From Campylobacter gracilis (GTDB lineage: Bacteria; Campylobacterota; Campylobacteria; Campylobacterales; Campylobacteraceae), in the NCBI RefSeq assembly GCF_018374135.1, contig NZ_JAHAFS010000012.1:1-64000 (forward strand): DNA of 64,000 nucleotides. The letters run 5' to 3'. Positions 52,731-63,780 of the stretch are shown one piece after another. A program made the translations under genes and the position numbers. The notes under the pieces were generated by a model. It was given only the letters and a program-made list of their open reading frames with translations. It was not told the origin of the DNA and did no database searches. The number at the start of each line of letters is the position of its first letter. The stretch's first letter is position 1.

Positions 52731-54863
52731 CTACTTCCCGTCTAAATTTAAAATTTCGCTCGAAATTTCATCTACCGTCGCGTTGAAATCCTCCGCCAGC
52801 GCGCGCTTTAGCTCCTCTTTCGCCGCCATCATATCGCGCACGATCGCAGCTTCAAACTCCTCTCGATTCAGCGCCTCGTCGCCCTTGGCAAACGCAAAAT
52901 CCAGCCCAAACCACGTAGCCACGGCAAACGCAGGCACGCACACCACCGCGCCCGGGCCGCACACGAGCCCCGCACCACCGCTAGTCGCGCTGGCGCCCGC
53001 CTTGGTAAGGGCTTTCGCGCCCGTCTTGGCTGCAGTTTTAGCGAGGCTCTTGCTTATCAGCTTTGCGCCCAGCACGCCGCCCAGCGCCCCCAGCCCCGTC
53101 CCGCTCGCGCGATACGCCTTGCTTTTTAGGCTGAAGCTCTGCGTGACGTTAAGATCGATTTTCGCGCCGTATTTTTTGAGCGTAAAATTTAGCGAGCTCT
53201 CATAATTTTTGACGTTCGCCGCAGCGATTTTAGCAATGTTTTCGCCAAAATCTTTCGGAAAACTTTCGCTCACGAAGCTCGCAAATTTCTCATTCAGATA
53301 CGCCCCCGCGTCATCGTCCCACACGCCGTGCCACAGCACCAGATAATCGCTCAGAAACGAGTAATTGAAATCCGCCATTTTCTGCGCGCTAAGCCTCGCG
53401 CTCTCGTCGTAAACGGCGTCGATGTAGCTATTCAGCGCGGACGCGGCGTTCGCTTCCGCGGCAAAGCGCGTGGCGTTTAGCTCGCCTCTTAGAACGTCCG
53501 CCTCTCGCGCGCTTAAGATCAGCCGCTCGCCACTTTGCAGCACGATCTGCACGCCCGTCTCGACCGCGCTTTTAGGGCGCTCCGCCTCACCCCTTGCCGT
53601 GTACGTCTGCGCGGCGCAGATCAAACACAGCGTGACGTAGGCAAGCGCAAAGATAGTGCCGCTGAAGCGCCCTATTTTGGGCGCGGACGTAGCTCGCGGC
53701 ATAAAAAGCACGAAGGCACAAAGATGCAAGATCGCGCAGTAAAAGACGAAATCTCCCGCGCAGATCAGAAGCAAAAGGACGATTTTTAGCGAGCTAGGGC
53801 TTTGCGACAGCGCCAGCTCAAACAGCGCGTTTTTGTAAAATTTCAAAGCGTAAATTTCATTTAGCAGAGCGGATTTGAAGTGCGCTTGCGGCGCGGTAGA
53901 TTTTAAAATTTCAAAAATTTCGGCTACCGATGTAGGGCTAGTCGCGGATTTTTCAGCGGAACTGTCGGCAGCCATACTCGGTGCAGCGGGGCTAGTCGTA
54001 GAATTTTTAGCGTTGATTTGCGATGTGGCAGCGGTATTTGCCTTTGAATTTTCAGCCGAGGCGTACACCGCCTTGACGGAGCCCGCTTTAAAATTTGCGG
54101 CCGAAGCGGTAGGTTTTTTGACGGTGACCGGCACGTACTTGACGGCATTATCCGTCTCGGAATTTCCGATAACTATGGCGACGTTATTTGTCGCGAAATT
54201 TTTAGCGGATTTAGAGGCATTATCTGTTGCAAAATTTCCGACAGGTGCGGAAGCGTTATTTGTTGCGAAATTTCTAGAAGATACGGTAGCGCTGGCGGAC
54301 GAAATAAAATTTATCGCGGAATTTAAAGAGTGTGTGGCTGGATCTGCAGCGTCTGCAAGCCGCAAATAGGCCAAATTTATGGCAAAATTTACCGCTACGG
54401 CAAGCATGGCGAGCAGCAAAATACTAAGTTTGAGCGATAAAATTCTAGGATTTTTAATCTCTTTTAGGCTGAGCTTAAGCACCGCTAGACGCATCAGAGC
54501 AAGCCCCGCTGGCAGCGCTGCTAGCGTCACAAACAGCTCTGCGCCGCGCAGATCCGCTAGACCTAGCGCCAAAGTAGCGCTTAAAAGGATCGCGCCCGCG
54601 AAGGCTAAAACTCCGCTTATTAGCCTGCCTCTAAAAATTTTAATCAAAGTCCCGCCGCTACGAAATAGCGCCGCATTAGCGCGCTGCCTCGCCTCGTAAA
54701 AAAAGCTAAATAGCACCCGAAATAGTGCGTAAGCCCAGAACACCGCCAACGCGCAAAAGCCCGCATCGTCGAAACCCTGCGCGTAAAGCGCGAAGCAAAA
54801 AACGCTAACGATCAGCGCTAGCCTAAGCGCTATTTCACAGATCCAACGGCGCGTCGTCGTCAT
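52731..54863 (-). CDS. Large membrane protein with 12-residue tandem repeats, function unknown
   Basis: About 710 residues. I place the start at ATG 54863 (MTTTRRWICEIAL); an ATG six codons upstream is equally possible, and both overlap the end of dnaB. There are about four or five helices in residues 1-180, then a ~160-residue periplasmic-type region with four 12-residue NFATxNAxxxxx repeats followed by Ala/Ser/Thr-rich sequence, two more helices (~365-430) and a helical domain with Cys-free amphipathic stretches. A glycine/alanine-rich segment (GLGALGGVLGAKLISK, then GGAGLVCGPGAVVCVPAFAVATW) lies near 630-670. I recognise no family. Translational coupling to dnaB is probable, but a shared role is not implied. 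Confidence 0.68.
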   Translation of the reverse strand: MTTTRRWICEIALRLALIVSVFCFALYAQGFDDAGFCALAVFWAYALFRVLFSFFYEARQRANAALFRSGGTLIKIFRGRLISGVLAFAGAILLSATLALGLADLRGAELFVTLAALPAGLALMRLAVLKLSLKEIKNPRILSLKLSILLLAMLAVAVNFAINLAYLRLADAADPATHSLNSAINFISSASATVSSRNFATNNASAPVGNFATDNASKSAKNFATNNVAIVIGNSETDNAVKYVPVTVKKPTASAANFKAGSVKAVYASAENSKANTAATSQINAKNSTTSPAAPSMAADSSAEKSATSPTSVAEIFEILKSTAPQAHFKSALLNEIYALKFYKNALFELALSQSPSSLKIVLLLLICAGDFVFYCAILHLCAFVLFMPRATSAPKIGRFSGTIFALAYVTLCLICAAQTYTARGEAERPKSAVETGVQIVLQSGERLILSAREADVLRGELNATRFAAEANAASALNSYIDAVYDESARLSAQKMADFNYSFLSDYLVLWHGVWDDDAGAYLNEKFASFVSESFPKDFGENIAKIAAANVKNYESSLNFTLKKYGAKIDLNVTQSFSLKSKAYRASGTGLGALGGVLGAKLISKSLAKTAAKTGAKALTKAGASATSGGAGLVCGPGAVVCVPAFAVATWFGLDFAFAKGDEALNREEFEAAIVRDMMAAKEELKRALAEDFNATVDEISSEILNLDGK
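54148..54291 (-). repeat. Four tandem 36-bp repeats inside the membrane-protein gene
   Basis: The units start at 54148, 54184, 54220 and 54256, each beginning TTAT on the plus strand and containing AAATTT in the three better copies. They encode 12-residue units of the type NFATNNASAPVG, NFATDNASKSAK, NFATNNVAIVIG and NSETDNAVKYVP. The period is a multiple of three, so copy-number change would keep the frame. Confidence 0.75.
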
Positions 54864-56985
54864 CGAGCCTGTTTGCCTCATTGATCTTTGGAATGCCCAT
54901 CTCTTCGATATTTAAAGGCGGTGCGGGTTTAAATTTCGCCTCATCCTGCCGCCGCTCTTGCGCTTCAAAAGACGACCTGCCGCCATCGGCACTATCATCA
55001 CTCTCAAAATACGAGGCATCCTCTCGCTGCGTACTCTCCGCTCCTCGCGACGCTCCCGCTACCTTCTCTGCGCCTTGCGATTTGCCCTCTGCACGTTGCC
55101 GCGCGTCTTTTGCGCCTTCCGCACTCTTTACGTTTTGCTCGGCCGAATTTCCGCGCATATGCTTTGTTTCGGGCGCGACACCGCCCATCCTCGTATCATC
55201 TAAATTTTGCCCCTCAAATTCTTGCTTCTGCGGTGCGCCCTGTGCTGCGCGCCGTGTTTCTGCCAAGCCCTGTTCTGCACTAAGCTTAGACTCGCCGTCT
55301 ATCTCCTCGCCGTCTTGCGCACCGCTTTGGCCGAAGCTAGGCATCTCATCAAAATCGATATTTACTCCGGGATTTCGAGCGCTAGCGGAGCTTTCATTTA
55401 AGCTTACGCCGCTATTTTGCGCTTCGTTAAAATTTTGAGCTTCATTAAAATTCTGCGTTAAATCTTGCTGTAAATTTTGTGCTACACCCTGCTGCGCCGT
55501 ATCGAAGCGCGCCGCAGCGGCGTCCTCGAAGCCCTGATCTTGTAGCTGAGAGACGTAGTCGAGATTGTCATTTTCGTTAAAGATCGCGCTCTCGCTGGGC
55601 TCGCCGCCGAAGCTCGTATCGACAAAACGGGTAAATCTGCCCTGAAAGCCCACCTCGATCGTCCTGCCCGCCTCGCCCGAGCGGTTTTTGCCGACGATGA
55701 TTTCGGCTTTTTCCTGATAGTCGTTTCGCCTAAACACGGGCTCGCCCGCGTCCTTGCCCTCGGCCTCCAGGCGCGAAATGCGCTCGCGCTCCATCTGCTC
55801 CTTATAAACCTCGTCGCGATAGACGAAAAGTATGATGTCGGCGTCCTGCTCGATCGCGCCGCTTTCGCGCAGATCACTTAGCATCGGGCGTTTGTTCGAG
55901 CGCGCCTCAAGCGAGCGGTTTAGCTGCGACAGCGCGATAATCGGGATGTTTAGCTCGCGCGCCAAGAGCTTGAGCCCGCGTGAAATTTCGGCGATTTGTA
56001 GGTGGCGCTCGGAGTAGTTGCTCGTACTCGTCATAAGTCCGATGTAATCGATCACGCAAAGCTCGATGTTGGCATCCGCGGATTTGAGTTTGCGCAGCTG
56101 GGTGCGGACTTGGTGTATGTTCACGTAGCCGCTGTCATAGACGAAAAGCGGCATATTCAGCACCGCATCGCAGGCGTCGTTGAACCGCGTCCAGTCGTCG
56201 TCGCTGAGCTTGGCGCTCATTATGTCGCTTAGCGGGATTGAGCTAAGCGCGCTTAGTATGCGATACATCAGCTGCACAGAGGGCATCTCGAGCGAAAAAA
56301 ATACGACGCCTTTGCCGCTTTGCAACGTTTTCATCATCAAATTTAGCGCAAATGCGGTCTTTCCCATGCCGGGGCGGGCGGCGATGATTATGAGCTCGCC
56401 CGGCTTCAGCCCCTTCGTGCAGTCGTTTAGGAAGCGAAAGCCCGTATCCAGTCCCACGAGCTCCGAGCCTGCGAGCGCCTTTTGGCGTTTCAGCTCCTCC
56501 ACCACATCGGCAATAATCTCGTGTGATTTTTTGATGCCGCCGTGGCGCTCCTCATCGATGAGCTCGTAAATTTTAGAGCTGATTTTATCGGCGGTGTCCT
56601 TGCTGCGCACGGCTTCATTTACCATCGAAGGGATCTCGTGCGCGACCTTGATTAGCGAGCGTTTGATCGATTTTTCGCGCAGTTCGAGCGCGTATTTTGG
56701 GGCATCGACCACGCCGCTGGTGGCTACGACCTCGGTAAATGCGCCATCGTCGTAGCGCTCGGCCAGCCATTTTTTAACGAAGCTCGGCGCGATCGGCTCG
56801 TTGTGCGAAGAACACTTGACGATCGCCTCGTAGATGTCGGCGTGCGGCTTGTAGAAAAAATCGCCGACCGAGATTATCTCGCTCAGCTCGCCGTATGCGT
56901 CCTCGTTTTGCAAAAGCGAGCTTAAAATCGCGCGCTCCATATCCAGATCGTATAAATTTGCAGGCACATTCTGCTTCGTTGCCAT
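54835..56985 (-). CDS. dnaB: Replicative DNA helicase DnaB with long disordered C-terminal extension
   Basis: A 716-residue hexameric 5'-3' replication helicase. The N-terminal domain spans ~1-150, the RecA-like domain ~175-457 with Walker A ARPGMGKT at 203-210, Walker B VIDYIGL at 311-317, and SGAIEQDADIILFVYR with the usual Q/D and Arg finger region (ENRSGE-type KNRSGEAG at 433-440). The typical protein is ~460-490 residues; here about 250 further residues follow, rich in Gln, Glu, Ala, Ser and Asn (QNFNEAQNFNEAQN repeats), ending in an acidic NRLDDDDAPLDL. The core is intact. The start has GGGAGAGA and ATGGCA. Confidence 0.96.
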   Translation of the reverse strand: MATKQNVPANLYDLDMERAILSSLLQNEDAYGELSEIISVGDFFYKPHADIYEAIVKCSSHNEPIAPSFVKKWLAERYDDGAFTEVVATSGVVDAPKYALELREKSIKRSLIKVAHEIPSMVNEAVRSKDTADKISSKIYELIDEERHGGIKKSHEIIADVVEELKRQKALAGSELVGLDTGFRFLNDCTKGLKPGELIIIAARPGMGKTAFALNLMMKTLQSGKGVVFFSLEMPSVQLMYRILSALSSIPLSDIMSAKLSDDDWTRFNDACDAVLNMPLFVYDSGYVNIHQVRTQLRKLKSADANIELCVIDYIGLMTSTSNYSERHLQIAEISRGLKLLARELNIPIIALSQLNRSLEARSNKRPMLSDLRESGAIEQDADIILFVYRDEVYKEQMERERISRLEAEGKDAGEPVFRRNDYQEKAEIIVGKNRSGEAGRTIEVGFQGRFTRFVDTSFGGEPSESAIFNENDNLDYVSQLQDQGFEDAAAARFDTAQQGVAQNLQQDLTQNFNEAQNFNEAQNSGVSLNESSASARNPGVNIDFDEMPSFGQSGAQDGEEIDGESKLSAEQGLAETRRAAQGAPQKQEFEGQNLDDTRMGGVAPETKHMRGNSAEQNVKSAEGAKDARQRAEGKSQGAEKVAGASRGAESTQREDASYFESDDSADGGRSSFEAQERRQDEAKFKPAPPLNIEEMGIPKINEANRLDDDDAPLDL

Positions 56986-58154
56986 CGTCTCTCCCGTCGT
57001 TTCGCGCGCTTTTGCGCGTCTAAATTTTAAGCTCTATAAAATCGTAAATTTAATCCGCAGCCCGGTCCGCTCTTTTGAAAACCGATACGGCTTTGAACGT
57101 TCGTCGTGGCCTTGGAACTATCGCGGCTTTGAAAGTTTTGTGCTTCCGAAAGCTCGCGAAGCTCGGAGCCTTGCAACCCAAAACCTCGCTAGATCAAACA
57201 GCTTGCGATCTTGAAAGATCGAACGATTTTGAAACCGCTGCATTCTTAAAACTTAACGTTTTCAAAAGTCGCGCAATTTTAAGCCGCTATGCCTTATGCC
57301 ACATATACCGCAACGACTTTTAGGCTACACCCAAAGACTGCGGTGGCGGATTTAAAATTTTGAAATTTCATAGAGCTTGAAATTTCGCTAGGGCTTAGAA
57401 TTTGTTAAAATTTTAAGCCCGCCCATTAAAAATTTAGCGCCTCGAGCTCTGGCGCCAAATTTTATGCTCACTCCGTAGCGAGCGAATGTTGCTACATTTA
57501 AACCGAACGTCGCGACTTGAAATTTTTCAAGCGCCTTAAATACGAGCCGAAGCCGCGGCATTTAAATTTAACATTCGCCCGCTGTTTCGCAAAACAGCAC
57601 GTCCGGCGCTTACGCGGCTCATCTAAGCTCAGGAGCCCGCACGGCTGTCGTGAGCGTGAGCGCATTAAATTAACGCGGCTGGTATTGAACGCCGAATTTT
57701 AACTCTACGCAGCCGAGCCCTACGGTTTAAAATTTTGCGCCTTAAAATTTTACACTGCAAATTCTGCGCTATAAAATTTCACTTCAAATCGCGAGTTTAA
57801 AATTTTAAAACGAAATTTCAAGGCAAAATTTCGGAGCCGAAATTTTAGCCCAAATTTCAAAGCTAAAATTTTAAACTCAAAAATTTCACACGAAATTTCA
57901 AGCTAAAATTCTAAGCCCGAAATTTTAAGCTGCACTCTCCAAAGGCTCAAATTAAAAGCGCTGCCTTAAGATGAAATTTTAAAATTTCACGCCAAGACGC
58001 GCTGTACCGATGAGCCTAAACGAACCGCGATGAGCCCGAGAGCGCCTTAAAACGCCGAGCAAACTACAACTAGCCAAGCGCGCCGAAATTCAGGGCTGAG
58101 CCGCCCAAGCCGCGCGTCATAGCGACATTTAAGCCGCTAGGCGCTCCGCAGCTA
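56986..58154. other. 1.2-kb intergenic region, AAATTT-rich, no convincing gene
   Basis: Between dnaB and ispG. Two short plus-strand frames (57075-57323, 57517-57702) have no ribosome sites and no domain. Part of 57075-57300 consists of loosely repeated CTTTGAAA/CTTGAAA phrases, and 57721-57990 is a dense field of AAATTT words (listed separately). I find no RNA gene. Confidence 0.6.
57721..57990. repeat. Field of degenerate AAATTT/AAAATTTTA repeats
   Basis: I count about 14 AAATTT words in 270 bp, spaced mostly 10-25 bp apart and separated by GC-containing linkers such as GCGCCTT, AAGGC and AGCCC. The unit is a self-complementary hexamer, so the region is full of short dyads. No exact long repeat is present. 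Confidence 0.6.
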
Positions 58155-59222
58155 TCACGCGCCTTCGCGAACCCGCACCTCGTCCTCGACCTCTTGCAAA
58201 AACCGCTCCACGAGCTTGCTCTCCTCGAGTTTGGCGACCACTTCGCCGTGGCGCATCACGATACCGCGCCCATTGCCGAACGCGATCGCCACGTCCGCGC
58301 CCTTCGCCTCGCCGATCGCATTTACCACGCAGCCCATGACGCTGATGTTTAGCGGCGTTTTGATATGCGCGGTTTTTTCTTCGACGATTTTGATCGCGCT
58401 TAGCAGATCGCTTTGCAAACGCCCGCAGGTAGGGCACGAGATGATATTGACGCCGCTTTTTTGCACGCCCGCATCCTGCAGGATCGCGCGCGCGACGCGG
58501 ATCTCCTCCTCAAGCTCGCCCGTGATGCTCACGCGCATCGTATCGCCGATCCCCTCCATCAGAAGTGCTCCCAGCGCGATCGCGCTCTTGATGCTCGCGT
58601 GAAATTTCGTCCCGGCCTCGGTCACGCCCAGATGAAAAGGATACTCGCACAGGGGGCGCAGCGCGCGATACGCAGCCACCGTACTCGGCGCGTCCGAAGT
58701 CTTAAGCGAGATCGCGATGTCGCTAAAGTCCTCATCCTGCAGCAGCGCGGCGTTATACAGCGCGCTTTGCACCATTGCTTCAGTGCTGCGGCCGTATTTT
58801 TGCTCAAACTGCTCCTCGAGTGAGCCCAAATTTACGCCGATGCGGATGGGTAAGCTGCGAGCTTTGCACGCGCGCACGACCTCTTTAATGCGGTCCTTGC
58901 CGCCGATATTGCCCGGATTGATGCGGATAGCATCGACAAACTCCGCAACCTGCAGCGCCAAGCGAAAATTAAAATGGATGTCCGCTACGATGGGAAGCGG
59001 CGAGCTTTTTTTGATACGTGCGAGCGCGTCCGCGTCCTGCTTATCGAGCACGGCGCAGCGCACGATGTCGCAGCCCGCGAAATACAGGCGGTTAATCTGC
59101 TCTAGCGTGCCCTCCACGTCCTTCGTTTTAGAAAAGCTCATCGACTGCACGGAGATGGGCGCGCCGCCGCCGATTTTGACGGAGCCGACGGAGATTTGGC
59201 GGGTCGGATAGCGATTTTTCAA
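58155..59222 (-). CDS. ispG: 4-hydroxy-3-methylbut-2-enyl diphosphate synthase (flavodoxin)
   Basis: A 355-residue [4Fe-4S] enzyme of the MEP isoprenoid pathway (also GcpE). The TIM-barrel domain includes [25 protein letters not shown] and [12 protein letters not shown]. The C-terminal cluster domain has C263 and C266 (SCPTCGR), C298 (VMGCVVN) and Glu305 as ligands. The start is TTG at 59222, with AAAGG seven bases ahead; no suitable ATG exists near the conserved N-terminus. It stands alone between two long non-coding stretches. Confidence 0.96.
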   Translation of the reverse strand: MKNRYPTRQISVGSVKIGGGAPISVQSMSFSKTKDVEGTLEQINRLYFAGCDIVRCAVLDKQDADALARIKKSSPLPIVADIHFNFRLALQVAEFVDAIRINPGNIGGKDRIKEVVRACKARSLPIRIGVNLGSLEEQFEQKYGRSTEAMVQSALYNAALLQDEDFSDIAISLKTSDAPSTVAAYRALRPLCEYPFHLGVTEAGTKFHASIKSAIALGALLMEGIGDTMRVSITGELEEEIRVARAILQDAGVQKSGVNIISCPTCGRLQSDLLSAIKIVEEKTAHIKTPLNISVMGCVVNAIGEAKGADVAIAFGNGRGIVMRHGEVVAKLEESKLVERFLQEVEDEVRVREGA

Positions 59223-59997
59223 ATTTAAGCCTTTAGAATTTTTTGCGCTATTTTATTCAAAACGGGGTTAAAATTTAATAATTCGCACTCGCTAGCCGCC
59301 GTAGAATTTCGCCTGCAGGATTATAATAAAAGCCACGATGAGGGAAAATAAAAAGCATAGCAAAGCCGTGATTTACGCGGAATTTATTATAGTCCGCGCA
59401 AACAATGGAACTTAACGATTAACAAAGCGCCATCTGACCACTGCTAAAATTTTGCCTGCAAAATTTTACCCGCTAAATTTTGCTTTCGCGCTTGCAAAAA
59501 ATTTCATTTCGCCGCGAAATTTGAGCGAATAGAGTTCTATAAAATTCCGCCATCTAATAAAATTATAAAAATTCCGGCGACAAATGAAACTCTACAAAAT
59601 TTGATGGCAAGCGAAATTTAACAAACTACGCGGCCAAGCAAAATTCCGCGAATTTAGTAGGCGAGGCGGGCGAAGTCCTGCGACGTAAAATTACAAAATT
59701 AAGCTTTTGAAATTTCGGCGAAATTTTATCCGCAGTATCGTCGCAGCGCTCGTTCGCGCAAAACGAGTGTAGTCTGGTTTATCCTAGCAGCGCGGCATGC
59801 AGCCGTGAAATTTCAAAGCGCATGGATGAAATATGAAAATTTTATTTTTAATTGCAGCAGTAGGGAGTATTGTTTCGCACGGCGACAAAGCCGAAAAAAC
59901 ATCAGCGTTCGTGTTTTTGCAATGCAAGCGCCGTTCTTACAGAGGAAGCAAAATTAACCCGCCTACGCATATAAATTGCGCCGGCGTGCCGCCTAGG
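59223..59997. other. 775-bp intergenic region, no convincing gene
   Basis: AT-rich with many AAATTT words. A plus-strand frame at 59833-60156 begins with a signal-like MKILFLIAAVGS but runs into the antisense of the next gene and has no ribosome site, so I do not call it. A short dyad, CTCGTT (59749-59754) against AACGAG (59762-59767), is the only structure I noticed. Confidence 0.55.
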
Positions 59998-61065
59998 CTA
60001 GCGCACCAGCTCCATATTCACCTTGACCCTGCTCATCTTGTCCTGCAACATATCCATCACCGACTCATTGCGCGACGAAGCGTCATCCGTCGGGGCTTCG
60101 TGCTGCTGCCACTTACTTTTCGGCGCGGCGGGACCCCACTGCGACGAAAATATTAGCCCTCGCTTTTTCTCGGTCTCAGGCGCAGGCTCGTACGGCTGTG
60201 GAGCGGGCTTCGCCCAACGCTCATCATAACGCATCGCAGCACCTTGCCCTAGCGCATTACTTCTCTCCGGCGACTGTATTTTACTAAGCGCGCTACCGCC
60301 AGGGCGCCCTATCGCACGGCTAGAGCGAGCAGATGTGGGAAGATAGGGCGCGCGAGCATTTTGACGAGCCGTATATTTCGTGGCGCTCGAATGAGATGCG
60401 GCTGCTGTATGCTCCATAGTGCCAGAACGAGCTGCACTATAGCCGTGGCGAGCTTGCGGCTGTACAATTTGAGTCGTCGTTAATTTGCGAGTTCGTGCGT
60501 CTACGATTTTGTCAGTCTGCTCATCCGCGCCTCCATGGGTTTGCGCGCTTACGCTTCTCCGCATATCTGCACCTCTGTAAGTTTGCTCCGTATCGCGGGC
60601 GTTTGGCACCTCATCCTCATAGATGCGGGTCTTTGGCAAACGCATCAGCGTCGCGACTAGGCTCTTGCTAGCTCCATTCTGACTGCTTGATCGATTGGCT
60701 GAGCGCCTAGGTGCTTTATTTCTCGCAGAATGCGATGCGGAATTTTGCCCGGGATTTTTAGTGAAATTTTTCGCGCTTTTTTGCGTGGAATTTTTAGCGG
60801 AATCCCCAGATGCACGCGTATTTTTTGTGAGCTTGGAATTTGAAAGGCTTTTAGCATTTGCAGGTTTTTTAGCATGTGGCTCGGCAGAGGATCTTGCCGC
60901 TATATTTTTACTCGAATGATCTTTGGCTCGCAGATTTTGAGATGAAATTTTATATTTATGGTTTTGCTGCGCGGCGGGCGATTTGTGGCTTTGCTGCGCA
61001 GCAAAAACGCTAGAGAAGCTCGCCAAAATGAACGTGATTAAAAAGATACGAGCTAAATTTTTCAT
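59998..61065 (-). CDS. Exported basic low-complexity protein, function unknown
   Basis: A 355-residue protein. The ATG at 61065 follows AAGGAAAACG and begins a signal peptide (MKNLARIFLITFILASFSSVFA); an ATG five codons upstream would place that site inside the gene. Residues ~24-140 are Lys/Ser/Asn/Ala-rich with many SKN, KNS and AKK phrases and a strong positive charge. The rest is Arg/Thr/Ala-rich, with a small conserved-looking end (KMSRVKVNMELVR-like DKMSRVKVNMELVR). No domain is recognised. An envelope protein that binds a polyanion (LOS, peptidoglycan or DNA) is conceivable from charge alone. Confidence 0.65.
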   Translation of the reverse strand: MKNLARIFLITFILASFSSVFAAQQSHKSPAAQQNHKYKISSQNLRAKDHSSKNIAARSSAEPHAKKPANAKSLSNSKLTKNTRASGDSAKNSTQKSAKNFTKNPGQNSASHSARNKAPRRSANRSSSQNGASKSLVATLMRLPKTRIYEDEVPNARDTEQTYRGADMRRSVSAQTHGGADEQTDKIVDARTRKLTTTQIVQPQARHGYSAARSGTMEHTAAASHSSATKYTARQNARAPYLPTSARSSRAIGRPGGSALSKIQSPERSNALGQGAAMRYDERWAKPAPQPYEPAPETEKKRGLIFSSQWGPAAPKSKWQQHEAPTDDASSRNESVMDMLQDKMSRVKVNMELVR

Positions 61066-61511
61066 CGTTTTCCTTTCCATGGATTTTAGGCGAAATTTAG
61101 CAAAGCTTAGATTAAGCCGCGTTAAATTTAATGAGTGAGGCTATGAAATCTCAGCTCTAATTCCAAGCCGTATCGCCAGATAAAAACCTGGATAAAGGCT
61201 AAGCTTTAAAAATTCCGCAGCTAGGATTCTGTTTGGCAATAAAATTTTATCACAAAAAAAATATTACACCACGACAAAATTTTATCTTGTAAGTGTTTAG
61301 GCGGGAGGGCTGATAAAATTTTAAAGCTTTAGAATTCTGCGCTTAAATTTTGAGTGGCAAGTCAGAATTTAAGGTAAAAAGCAAGTTCAGATAAAGCCTT
61401 TAAGTTAAAGGATAATGCAGCAAAATCCTAAATTTGCGATGAGATACGAAATTTATCAGATCAAGCAATGACTAAAAATCACACCGCTTAATCGCTAATT
61501 CATAATAAATC

Positions 61512-61600
61512 GCCGCGTCTTAGACATATCCAAAACGCGGCACATATCATTTTAGCGGCGTATAGCTAAAACATCGCCGCGCATAAAGCATTTCGCGGCG
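61512..61600. repeat. Two further GC-rich inverted repeats beyond groEL
   Basis: GCCGCGT (61512-61518) pairs with ACGCGGC (61535-61541), and CGCCGCG (61575-61581) pairs with CGCGGCG (61594-61600). The second partly overlaps the terminator-like hairpin, so alternative folds are possible. Confidence 0.45.
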
Positions 61601-61620
61601 CCGCAAAATCTTGCAGCGCC
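61597..61620 (-). terminator. Ten-bp hairpin after groEL, possible terminator
   Basis: On the minus strand GGCGCTGCAA pairs with TTGCGGCGCC around a GATT loop, with a single G-U pair. It starts about 40 bp after the groEL stop. No long U tract follows, so termination may need another factor or the next hairpins downstream. Confidence 0.4.
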
Positions 61621-61661
61621 GTTGCAATAGCATAAGAGCGCCGAATGACGCTCCTATGGGA

Positions 61662-63311
<1,650 letters not shown>

Positions 63312-63575
63312 TTATTTAATTATGCCTAAAACATCTTCTAAATTTAAGATAAGGTATTTCTTATCATCTAAGCTAATCTCGCTGCCTGCGTATTTTGCAA
63401 ACGCTACGGTATCGCCATTTTTGACACCTTCACATTCGCTGCCGACGGCTACGATTTTGCCGGTCGAAGGCTTCTCCTTTGAAGCATTGTCGGGGATGAT
63501 GATACCCGAAGCGGTCTTTTTAGTTTCCTCCTCGCGCTCGATTAGAACGCGCTTGCCAAGTGGTTGAAATTTCAT
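63312..63575 (-). CDS. groES: Co-chaperonin GroES (Hsp10)
   Basis: An 87-residue lid protein of the chaperonin. It begins [21 protein letters not shown]; the mobile loop [18 protein letters not shown] contacts GroEL, and the end is [18 protein letters not shown] precedes the ATG. It is the first gene of the groESL operon, directly downstream of a consensus promoter and CIRCE. Confidence 0.97.
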   Translation of the reverse strand: MKFQPLGKRVLIEREEETKKTASGIIIPDNASKEKPSTGKIVAVGSECEGVKNGDTVAFAKYAGSEISLDDKKYLILNLEDVLGIIK

Positions 63576-63608
63576 TTCAGTCCTTTCTTTGATTTGTGAT
63601 TTCTAAAA

Positions 63609-63635
63609 TTGGCACTCAATGTGTTTGAGTGCTAA
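63609..63635 (-). promoter_or_regulatory. CIRCE operator (HrcA binding site) for groESL
   Basis: TTGGCACTC, nine bases, GAGTGCTAA: only one base differs from the consensus TTAGCACTC-N9-GAGTGCTAA. It lies 34 bp before the groES ATG and starts one base downstream of the -10 hexamer, so bound HrcA would cover the transcription start. Confidence 0.92.
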
Positions 63636-63636
63636 G

Positions 63637-63665
63637 ATTATATGCAAAATTTAAAATCTTGTCAA
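63637..63665 (-). promoter_or_regulatory. groESL sigma-70 promoter
   Basis: Minus strand: TTGACA (63660-63665), 17 bp, TATAAT (63637-63642). Both hexamers and the spacer match the ideal consensus, which is unusual for Campylobacter, where the -35 is normally not conserved. Confidence 0.85.
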
Positions 63666-63743
63666 TAGTTTATGAAAAATTTTTATAAAACTTTAGTGAT
63701 TTGAACTCAAGTATTGAGATTTCAAACGTTAAATTTTAAGGGC

Positions 63744-63749
63744 TATAAT
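63744..63749 (+). promoter_or_regulatory. -10 element of the gene at 63781
   Basis: TATAAT in GGGCTATAATACCC, 32 bp before the ATG at 63781. It is flanked by a small GGG/CCC dyad. No -35 hexamer is evident. Confidence 0.55.
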
Positions 63750-63780
63750 ACCCTCAAATTTTAAATTTTAAGGGGACGAA

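Larger units (their letters stand above)
61066..61661. other. 600-bp intergenic region downstream of groEL
   Basis: No gene seen. The part nearest groEL (61510-61620) carries several GC-rich inverted repeats built from CGCCGCG/CGCGGCG, described separately; the rest is AT-rich spacer. Confidence 0.6.

Noticed and set aside
54881..55438. Plus-strand open frame opposite the DnaB tail (185 codons)
   Set aside because: Caused by the biased codons of the disordered tail; no start signals or homology recognised.
57075..57323. Plus-strand frame of 82 codons between dnaB and ispG
   Set aside because: Built from degenerate CTTTGAAA-like phrases, no start signals.
59833..60156. Plus-strand frame starting with a signal-peptide-like sequence
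   Set aside because: Runs through the antisense of the 3' end of the exported basic protein gene and has no ribosome site.
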